Assembly (NCBI GenBank): GCA_036642795.1
Contig: JAVXTH010000001.1
Location: forward strand, 62,001-126,000
Reading direction: 5' to 3'
Source: JAVXTH01 sp036642795
Lineage (GTDB): Bacteria; Bacillota_I; Bacilli_A; Erysipelotrichales; Erysipelotrichaceae
Length of the DNA stretch: 64,000 nt
Positions 58,252 through 64,000 of this stretch are shown in pieces; positions within the stretch are counted from its first letter, which is position 1, and each line of letters opens with the position of its first letter. A program made the position numbers and the translations under genes. The notes under the pieces were generated by a model, which ran no database searches, was not told the DNA's origin, and saw only the letters and a program-made list of their open reading frames with translations.

Positions 58252-59091
58252 ATGAAAAAAATTGCCTTGATGTGTGATTCTTCTGCTGATATCACAAAAG
58301 AAGAAGCTAAAAAATTGGATATTAACGTAGTTAGAATGCCCATTGTTATCAATGGTGTAGCTTATCGCGAAGAAGAAGAAATTAGTGATCCTGAAATTAT
58401 TAAGGCAATGTTGCGTGATGATAAAGTCACAACTACTCAACCTAGCCTTGGCGAGTTAATTGTGATGTGGAAAGAGCTTTTAAAGGATTATGATGAAGTA
58501 TTTTATATTCCATTATCAAAAGCTTTGAGTGGAACTTGTCGTAATGCAATCAACATGGCGAAAGAATACAACGGTAGAGTTACGGTTGTAGATTCTGAGT
58601 ATGTAGCATCACCCGTTATCACTCAGCTTTTAGAAGCCCGTAAAATGTTTGAAAAAGGTTTAACTTGTGAAGAAGTTAAATTTAAACTTGAAAACGAAAG
58701 TGATTTATTCGCAATTTTAATTCCTGAAGATTTGAAGTATTTAAAAAACGGAGGAAGAATCTCCCCCGCTGCTGCTGCCCTTGGAGGATTGCTTAAGATC
58801 CATCCTCTATTAACAATTGATCATGGTGCCATTGATGTCTATGATAAAGTTAGAACCCTCAGCAAAGCTCATAAAGAAGGGATTAAAGCAGTTATAAAAG
58901 ATGTGAATCCTGAAGATTACTATTGGATGATCATCGATGCTAATAATCGTGAAGTAGCGAATCAATTGAAGGAAGAACTTGCCCAAGCAACTGGACAAGA
59001 AATCATTCAACGTTCCTTTAAAGCAGTTATCATGTCTCATACCGGACCTGGAACCATTGGTTTTGGTAGAATCCGTAAAATAAAATACTAA
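58252..59091 (+). CDS. DegV family fatty-acid-binding protein
   Basis: A 279-residue DegV protein (FakB-like) with the lipid-headgroup motifs LMCDSSADIT at the start, TTQPSLGEL near residue 62, PLSKALSGTCRNA near 87 and SHTGPGTIGFG at the end. FakB proteins present fatty acids to the FakA kinase. FakA is not in the window. GAGGAGTGGTT before ATG. Confidence 0.93.
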   Translation: MKKIALMCDSSADITKEEAKKLDINVVRMPIVINGVAYREEEEISDPEIIKAMLRDDKVTTTQPSLGELIVMWKELLKDYDEVFYIPLSKALSGTCRNAINMAKEYNGRVTVVDSEYVASPVITQLLEARKMFEKGLTCEEVKFKLENESDLFAILIPEDLKYLKNGGRISPAAAALGGLLKIHPLLTIDHGAIDVYDKVRTLSKAHKEGIKAVIKDVNPEDYYWMIIDANNREVANQLKEELAQATGQEIIQRSFKAVIMSHTGPGTIGFGRIRKIKY

Positions 59092-59115
59092 CTCGGTAAG
59101 CGCCGAGTTTTTTTA
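59090..59115 (+). terminator. Terminator of degV
   Basis: AACTCGG / CCGAGTT stem then seven T; it starts at the stop codon and faces the end of the pilus operon. Confidence 0.9.
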
Positions 59116-59442
59116 TCGGATAATTTGGGTATTGGTCGTAACTAAACCAGTACTTGTATAACCAATTAAAGATATTTCAACGGGAAACTTTACGGAAACA
59201 TGAAATCTTGCATCTTTTTGAGTGACGCTTAACTTTAATTTCGGGTGTAAGCTTGCTCTTTCTTGAATTAACTCATAAACAAAATCATCGAGACGATTTT
59301 GATGTTCAATCGTCGATATCGTATAGTCTTGTAGATAACGAGCTTGATTATATGACATCATGATTTGCACAAAATTCATTCCTAAAACAATGACTGGCAT
59401 TGAGAACATCATAATAAAACCTAATTCGAATGCTCCTTTCAT
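59113..59442 (-). CDS. TadE-like pseudopilin
   Basis: A 109-residue protein with a short N-terminus (MKGAFE) and one membrane segment (LGFIMMFSMPVIVLGMNFV), with a Glu at position 6 as in TadE/prepilin-type processing sites, then a soluble beta domain. It is the last gene of the Tad operon, one base after the Flp-like pilin gene. A TadE/TadF role is inferred from place and shape. Confidence 0.7.
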   Translation of the reverse strand: MKGAFELGFIMMFSMPVIVLGMNFVQIMMSYNQARYLQDYTISTIEHQNRLDDFVYELIQERASLHPKLKLSVTQKDARFHVSVKFPVEISLIGYTSTGLVTTNTQIIR

Positions 59443-59443
59443 G

Positions 59444-59596
59444 TTACTTCACTCCTGTTTGAGTAGACATGGAATTCCATTGGTTTTCTAATGTCGTTTT
59501 CATCATATCTTTAAATCCATCACTAAAGGCGATCATTCCCGTCGCAATAATCGTAACCACTAAAACTAAACCATATTCTTCGAAAAACGCTTTCAT
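59444..59596 (-). CDS. Flp-like pilin, 50 residues
   Basis: A short gene that is easy to miss: MKAFFEEYGLVLVVTIIATG, then MIAFSDGFKDMMKTTLENQWNSM and a short end. The EEYGLVLVV stretch at the start of one membrane helix is the mark of Flp pilins (usual E-Y-G-L). GGGGTGAG gives the ribosome site, and the ATG overlaps the stop of the TadC-like gene by one base. It should be the main pilus subunit. It lacks the usual longer N-terminal leader, so processing may differ. Confidence 0.75.
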   Translation of the reverse strand: MKAFFEEYGLVLVVTIIATGMIAFSDGFKDMMKTTLENQWNSMSTQTGVK

Positions 59597-60348
59597 CAAC
59601 TCACCCCCTTTCCAAATAAATCAATAATAATTTCAAACATAACTGCCATAAATAAAATGGTTACCCCAAACAGTGGTAACATTCCCCACCACTGATATAA
59701 CATCATTTTAGAATCTGCTCGCTCATAACGCTCACTTCTTAACCATTTCGTTGTTGATTGAATCATTCGATTAAACTGAAAATATGCATCTTCTTTGCCA
59801 ACACTGTTATAGCGATATAAAAGTTTCATGGCTCGCTCTATTTCTGATAAACGAAATCGCTTTAAGAAATTCAAATAAGGCTGAAGATGAATGGCATCTT
59901 CATTTAATTCTTGAATTAAGACATCTAAATCATCTTTAATTAAAGAAGGTGCATTTTCTTTTGATAACAATAAAGATGTTGATACGGTATTTGTTTGAAT
60001 TAATATCTGTAATTGGCGTAACCAAATTGGAAATTGAAAGCGAAGTTGCTTCAATTGTTTTTTCTGTATTTTTTTTAATTTAAAGTAATCCTTCTTTAAG
60101 ACAAATACACTCAATATAACAATTAAGAATAAATAGCGCATATCGTAATGAAGAAGTGGCCATATACTTAATCCAAGTAATACGAAACGCGCTTTTGTGA
60201 CTCTTGTAAGCATATAAGCATCACTATCTTCTACGATATATAGGGATAAGTCTTTTTCTTTCAATAAATCACATAAGAAAGAATCAATTGGTTGATGGAA
60301 TAAAGTTAAAGTAATTAAAAATAAATATAAAGCAATTATTTGCGGCAT
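59596..60348 (-). CDS. TadC-like type II/IV secretion F-domain protein
   Basis: A 250-residue membrane protein with helices near the N-terminus, near residue 65-85, and a pair at the C-terminus (MLPLFGVTILFMAVMFEIII). The middle KKDYFKLKKIQKKQLKQL and MKLLYRYNSVGKEDAYFQF are as expected for a GspF/TadC platform protein. ATG 60348 has AAGAGGAATTTAT ahead and overlaps the TadB-like end by 13 bases. Confidence 0.78.
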   Translation of the reverse strand: MPQIIALYLFLITLTLFHQPIDSFLCDLLKEKDLSLYIVEDSDAYMLTRVTKARFVLLGLSIWPLLHYDMRYLFLIVILSVFVLKKDYFKLKKIQKKQLKQLRFQFPIWLRQLQILIQTNTVSTSLLLSKENAPSLIKDDLDVLIQELNEDAIHLQPYLNFLKRFRLSEIERAMKLLYRYNSVGKEDAYFQFNRMIQSTTKWLRSERYERADSKMMLYQWWGMLPLFGVTILFMAVMFEIIIDLFGKGVS

Positions 60349-61211
60349 ATAAATTCCTCTTGATCCATCCAACTTTCTCCTAGTATTTTATGAGCCATTA
60401 AAAGTGTAATTAAAACGGTAATAAAGAAAAACAAAATGGCGATTTGATAAATCATACTGTTTTGATTAAAAGCAATCTTAGATAACATATTCTTCGCAAA
60501 GAACGATATGATACAAGAAAATACACAAAGAACGAGCATTTTATTTTTAGCTTGCATCTGTTGCTTTTTAAACAAATAAACATCTTCAATCCAATCATCG
60601 ATATCATCTTGAATGATATCTAGTCCATCTAAATAATGATCGGTTCCATGTTTCTCAACGGCTTCCACAAAGGTCGTTACATTATGAATAATAAAATGTG
60701 GATATTTATTTAATAAGATTAGAAATGTTTCATGGATACTTCCCCCACTTTCTTGTTTCTTTAACATTTCTTTAATCAATTCCTTCATTTCACTTCCGAC
60801 TACTTCTTGGCAATCTTGTAACACTTGATATGTTTTCGGATTTAATTTAAACATTGCCAGAAAGTGTTGAAGAAATAAAGTAATATCCGAAAATTGTTGT
60901 TCTTGATAAGAATTAAAAACAATCCATAACATCATAATCGGACATAAAGTTGAAGCTAATAAAATAAGAAAGATTACACTCTCCATCTTTACTTGAAATA
61001 AATAACTTGCACAAAGGATTGCAGCACTCATTAAAAACAAAAGAAATAGATGTTCTTTTAAAGAATAGGTATAACCATAACCTGAAATAGTCTTCTTTAA
61101 AGTTTGATATCCTTTTTTACGAAATAGACAATATTTAAATAAAGCAGCACTTTTTTTACGATTAAAAAAGAGTAATAAAACAAAGATAATAATTAATAGA
61201 ATATAACTCAT
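60336..61211 (-). CDS. TadB-like pilus platform protein
   Basis: A 291-residue membrane protein with an N-terminal helix (LLIIIFVLLLFF), a pair near residues 55-90 and a C-terminal pair, and a cytoplasmic F-domain (KEMLKKQESGGSIHETFLIL). With the TadC-like protein it forms the inner-membrane platform. ATG overlaps the CpaF stop by four bases. Confidence 0.78.
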   Translation of the reverse strand: MSYILLIIIFVLLLFFNRKKSAALFKYCLFRKKGYQTLKKTISGYGYTYSLKEHLFLLFLMSAAILCASYLFQVKMESVIFLILLASTLCPIMMLWIVFNSYQEQQFSDITLFLQHFLAMFKLNPKTYQVLQDCQEVVGSEMKELIKEMLKKQESGGSIHETFLILLNKYPHFIIHNVTTFVEAVEKHGTDHYLDGLDIIQDDIDDWIEDVYLFKKQQMQAKNKMLVLCVFSCIISFFAKNMLSKIAFNQNSMIYQIAILFFFITVLITLLMAHKILGESWMDQEEFICRK

Positions 61212-62221
61212 GTAACCTTCCCCTTTTTACTTGTGATAGGAATAAAACGTTGCGCTAAATGATCTGGTAAAGCTTTGATGAAATCAATCTTCTTACCTTT
61301 TTCATATAAAGTATTGGTAATACTTTCATTACCAATACAGTCAAAGGCTACGACTTGTGCGATATATCTTTTTACTCCTTGCATCGATATCTCTGATTTA
61401 ATTAAAACACCTAAATCGATTGCTTCATGAATCGTATGAAGTAAAACATCATTGTATATTTCAACATCCGGAAACATATGTAAGATACGCTGTGGAATTG
61501 AACTTGCATTACGAGCATGGATGGTTGAGATTAGATTGGTACCAGTCGATATACTTTCCATTAAATGAACGACTTCATGGGAGCGAACTTCACTTACTAA
61601 TATCCAATCTGGTCGTTGCCGTAAACTTGCTTTAATCGCATCCGCATAGGTAAAGCTTTGTTTTACTTTAATTGCGACACAGTCCTTATCTGGATGAATA
61701 TCATGGTAGCGAAGTTCTAGGGTATCTTCAATTGTAATCACGCGTTCATTATCTGCGATAAAACTACTTAAATACTTTACCAGTTCGGTTTTGCCAACAC
61801 CTGGTAATCCACAAACCATAATATTGAAATGGGACTTTACACATTGAACTAATAAATCAATTAATGCTTTATCTGCATATTTATCTTTCACCATTTGTTT
61901 ATCATTTAATCTTAATAAAGACGGTGTTTTTCGAATTGAAATACTATGGCCACTTCTTGCGATTGAATCATGAATAATACTAATTCTTAAGTCTTTTGTT
62001 TCTGCTTCAATTAAGGGAGAACCAACATTGAAAGATAAATTGACAAAGTTTGCGATTTTAAAACAAAACTGGGTAATGAATTCTTCTTCTTCAAAATCTT
62101 CAACTAAATAGCGACCTTTCTTTAAATCATCAATCCATAAGCGATGTCCATTATAGTTTATATCGGTAACATGATCATCTTCAATATAACTTGTTAATGG
62201 TCCAAAATTAAATTCACTCAT
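61208..62221 (-). CDS. CpaF/TadA-type secretion ATPase
   Basis: A 337-residue ATPase with Walker A CGLPGVGKTELVKYL near residue 147, Walker B and His box in WILVSEVRSHEVVHLM and STIHARNASSIPQRI, and an RTPS-type Arg region SISIRKTPSLL. It powers assembly of the Tad pilus. The length is shorter than many CpaF proteins, which have a longer N-terminal domain. It overlaps cpaB by 8 bases. Confidence 0.9.
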   Translation of the reverse strand: MSEFNFGPLTSYIEDDHVTDINYNGHRLWIDDLKKGRYLVEDFEEEEFITQFCFKIANFVNLSFNVGSPLIEAETKDLRISIIHDSIARSGHSISIRKTPSLLRLNDKQMVKDKYADKALIDLLVQCVKSHFNIMVCGLPGVGKTELVKYLSSFIADNERVITIEDTLELRYHDIHPDKDCVAIKVKQSFTYADAIKASLRQRPDWILVSEVRSHEVVHLMESISTGTNLISTIHARNASSIPQRILHMFPDVEIYNDVLLHTIHEAIDLGVLIKSEISMQGVKRYIAQVVAFDCIGNESITNTLYEKGKKIDFIKALPDHLAQRFIPITSKKGKVT

Positions 62222-62924
62222 GGTTTAGATAAGGAAGAACTTTCGAATCTTCAACTAGAATTGATTCTTCCTCCTTTGTGTAATTATTAGCCGGTGCATA
62301 TAAGTCAATACTACCTATTTTAGCGGCTGTTTTTAAATATGGTACAATAACATCATCGACTGCCATAATCACCACATAGGGTATCTTTGTGGACTGCTCA
62401 TCACTTAACTCCGTACCATTTCGATCTTTGATTGATAAAACTCTAACCCCCTTAACAAGTCGATCAATAATTGGGTTTTCATTTCGTTGTGGTACCGTAA
62501 TATATAAATCGACTTTTTGACCACTGATAATCGTATTACCGGATAGTTTAACTAAATCACAAGGAAGCGAAAAAGAAGTTTGTCCTTCTTTTAATAATAA
62601 AGTTGGATAATCTGGTAAGGCTTCTTTTTTAAATATCATCGATTTATAAATAAGTGAGCCTTTTGGAATCCGTCCATTGATATCCGTATACTTCCCGATG
62701 ATTGCTTTTTTTTCAGCCACGGCATTTTTGCCAACTGCCACTTTCGCAATTTTCATTGTTTTAATCATATCCGAAGTTATTTTACTTCGTGGTGGAATAT
62801 TCTTAATCGCATAAGGCAGCTCTACATAATCAATACTTTTTTTCATCACAATATTAAAAACTAAAACATTGACCATTATTAATAATAAAACCGCTAAAAT
62901 GGCTGAATTCTTTTTATTCTTCAT
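62214..62924 (-). CDS. CpaB/RcpC-like pilus assembly protein
   Basis: A 236-residue protein with one N-terminal membrane helix and a SAF domain (YAIKNIPPRSKITSDMIKTM, then GRIPKGSLIYKSMI) followed by a second beta domain with SGQKVDLYITVPQ. RcpC/CpaB proteins act in the periplasm or outer face. In this monoderm-type operon no secretin gene is seen. Start ATG 62924; it overlaps the upstream gene by 11 bases. Confidence 0.82.
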   Translation of the reverse strand: MKNKKNSAILAVLLLIMVNVLVFNIVMKKSIDYVELPYAIKNIPPRSKITSDMIKTMKIAKVAVGKNAVAEKKAIIGKYTDINGRIPKGSLIYKSMIFKKEALPDYPTLLLKEGQTSFSLPCDLVKLSGNTIISGQKVDLYITVPQRNENPIIDRLVKGVRVLSIKDRNGTELSDEQSTKIPYVVIMAVDDVIVPYLKTAAKIGSIDLYAPANNYTKEEESILVEDSKVLPYLNHE

Positions 62925-63285
62925 CACTTAATTCCTCCAACATTGCTTCTTCTACTTCAAAATGCATGGCATTTCGAGTGTTTTTATCTTGTGCATCAAT
63001 ATGTATCTTCACAAACAAAGGTTCTTGCATATACCCACTTAATGTAATTTTGTAATGGTAATCTTTCATCATGTTCATTTCAAAATATTCTTGAAAATAA
63101 TTCATCACATCGTGAGCATCAAATACTTTTTTTAAACGAACTTGAACCATTGAATAAGCAATTCCTCTTTTTGTATTCGTTGAGAGTACATTTTGTAGAT
63201 GATCATATTGAACCCACCAACTAAAGGAAACCATCACAACAAAACTAATAAATATCATCATCGATGATAGGATTACAGATTTCAT
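62914..63285 (-). CDS. Membrane-anchored protein of the Tad operon
   Basis: A 123-residue protein with one N-terminal helix (SSMMIFISFVVMVSFSWWV) and an external domain with FDAHDVMNYFQEYFEMNM and VKIHIDAQDKNT. It resembles minor pilins or TadE-type proteins in shape, but I see no decisive motif. First gene of the pilus operon in this window. Confidence 0.6.
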   Translation of the reverse strand: MKSVILSSMMIFISFVVMVSFSWWVQYDHLQNVLSTNTKRGIAYSMVQVRLKKVFDAHDVMNYFQEYFEMNMMKDYHYKITLSGYMQEPLFVKIHIDAQDKNTRNAMHFEVEEAMLEELSDEE

Positions 63286-63341
63286 AGCATTTTGGATACC
63301 TCCTATTCTCTTATATGCGAAAGCTTTTGATAATCCTAAAA

Positions 63342-63369
63342 AAAAGTCCTTCCTATAAGAAAGACTTTC
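63342..63369 (-). terminator. Terminator of the ferredoxin-like gene
   Basis: AAAGTCCTTC / GAAAGACTTT stem with one bulge; on the minus strand a run of eight T. Confidence 0.8.
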
Positions 63370-63379
63370 CGAATATTCA

Positions 63380-63979
63380 TTATTTTAATAGAGTACCATC
63401 AACATCAATTTCAAAATCATAAATCGCTAAGACTTTATTTGCATCTTTCATAGCTTGTTCAACGATAGCATGTAAATCTTGACAACAAGCACTATGCATA
63501 TAAGAAACGTTTAACGACTTAATTGAATTTTCTTGAATGATTTGGACCAGTTTTTTATAATTATCACCGTTTAAATCTTGTGGACAAACGATCATCGTTA
63601 TCTTATCAATCATCACTTCATCATGCAATCGAGCATGAGCAAAGGCGGTACAATCCGCTGCGATTAATAAATCACAATGATGAAAATAGTGAGAATGAAT
63701 CGGTGCTTTGTTAAGCTTAATGGGCCAATTAAATAACTGCGAATAGTTTAAATCACATTCACAATCACCTTCACAAACTTGGTAATCATGTTGCGATCTT
63801 TGTTCAATCTCAATGGCACCTTGAGGACAGTTTGTAACACATTTTCCAATGTGATCACAAATATCATGATTGACAAAGGCCTTATGATCCTTTAAATAAA
63901 TAGCTCCTTTACTGCAACTGTTCCTACACTCTCCACAACCATTACATTTTTGATGATCGATTGAAATATACTCTTGCAT
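63380..63979 (-). CDS. Ferredoxin-like protein with 2[4Fe-4S] motif
   Basis: A 199-residue protein. The first 60 residues are a two-cluster ferredoxin (CNGCGECRNSC and CDHIGKCVTNC), then a Cys-rich link CEGDCECD and a C-terminal domain with HHCDLLIAADCTAFAHA, CPQDLNGD and HSACC. The C-terminal part resembles iron-sulfur proteins annotated as 4Fe-4S ferredoxin of unknown partner. Start ATG 63979 has GAGGTGAGCAGG ahead. Whether it belongs to an operon beyond the right edge is not visible. Confidence 0.8.
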   Translation of the reverse strand: MQEYISIDHQKCNGCGECRNSCSKGAIYLKDHKAFVNHDICDHIGKCVTNCPQGAIEIEQRSQHDYQVCEGDCECDLNYSQLFNWPIKLNKAPIHSHYFHHCDLLIAADCTAFAHARLHDEVMIDKITMIVCPQDLNGDNYKKLVQIIQENSIKSLNVSYMHSACCQDLHAIVEQAMKDANKVLAIYDFEIDVDGTLLK

Positions 63980-64000
63980 CCTGCTCACCTCATGAATATC

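Overview
The window reads as one contiguous piece of a low-GC Bacillota chromosome. The gene content (clostridial-type butyrate pathway, two-gene SUF system, Tad-type pilus, PTS-driven amino-sugar use, GlpP-type antitermination, YgiQ, oxygen-reducing flavodiiron protein) suggests an anaerobic gut firmicute, possibly near the Erysipelotrichia; that placement is inference, since no 16S gene is present. One run of 100 N (15192-15291) is a scaffold gap inside a surface-protein gene. About 75 protein genes, one tRNA-His and at least one strong candidate non-coding RNA are visible.

Layout. 1-1000: tail of an NADH/hydrogenase-type operon (NuoE-like subunit, DRTGG protein, cut-off RsbW-like protein), with a Rex-like operator upstream. 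1.2-5.8 kb: housekeeping and orphan genes (rRNA methyltransferase, YwbE, aquaporin, cyclophilin, a two-lobed retropepsin-like protein, DUF4438). 6-10.7 kb: a SorC regulator followed by an operon of DhaL, DhaK, an LsrF-type aldolase, a DUF1097 membrane protein and a small VOC-like protein; its promoter carries an inverted repeat and a cre (CcpA) site. 10.7-14 kb: BI-1 protein, then threonine dehydratase, DUF188 and CwlD-like amidase. 14.1-17.4 kb: a large repeat-containing surface protein. 17.6-17.9 kb: a probable structured RNA of about 315 nt with its own cre-overlapped promoter and terminator. 18.8-26.7 kb: a complete acetyl-CoA to butyrate gene set (CoA-transferase, crt, hbd, etfA, etfB, bcd, and divergent thl), with two perfect and one degenerate Rex operators between the divergent promoters.

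26.8-38.3 kb: a ferritin-like/VIT iron transporter, two YcxB-like paralogues, SIS, GntR and NIF3 genes, and an amino-sugar cluster (nagA, HAD phosphatase, RpiR regulator, mannose-family PTS IIA-IIB-IIC-IID, nanE). 38.4-48.4 kb: YgiQ, a flavin reductase-rubredoxin with its flavodiiron partner, a DEAD-box helicase, the minimal SufC/SufB-type pair, a ComK-like protein, CorA, and an orphan GatZ-type protein. 48.4-53.5 kb: patatin and a glycerol-3-phosphate dehydrogenase operon (GlpA, GlpB-like, DUF1667, GlpP) with a leader terminator. 54-55.9 kb: infC-rpmI-rplT-marR with an L20 leader and an AUU start for infC. 56.2-58.1 kb: a HipA-like kinase between two copies of a repeat (73 bp identical) beside tRNA-His. 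58.2-64 kb: DegV, a compact Tad pilus operon including a 50-residue Flp-like pilin, and a ferredoxin-like protein.

Together the genes describe a sugar-fermenting anaerobe that imports amino sugars and glycerol phosphate, disposes of reducing power through butyrate and probably hydrogenase under NADH-sensing Rex control, and detoxifies oxygen with a rubredoxin/flavodiiron pair. All family assignments are from reading the sequence; no database search was run.
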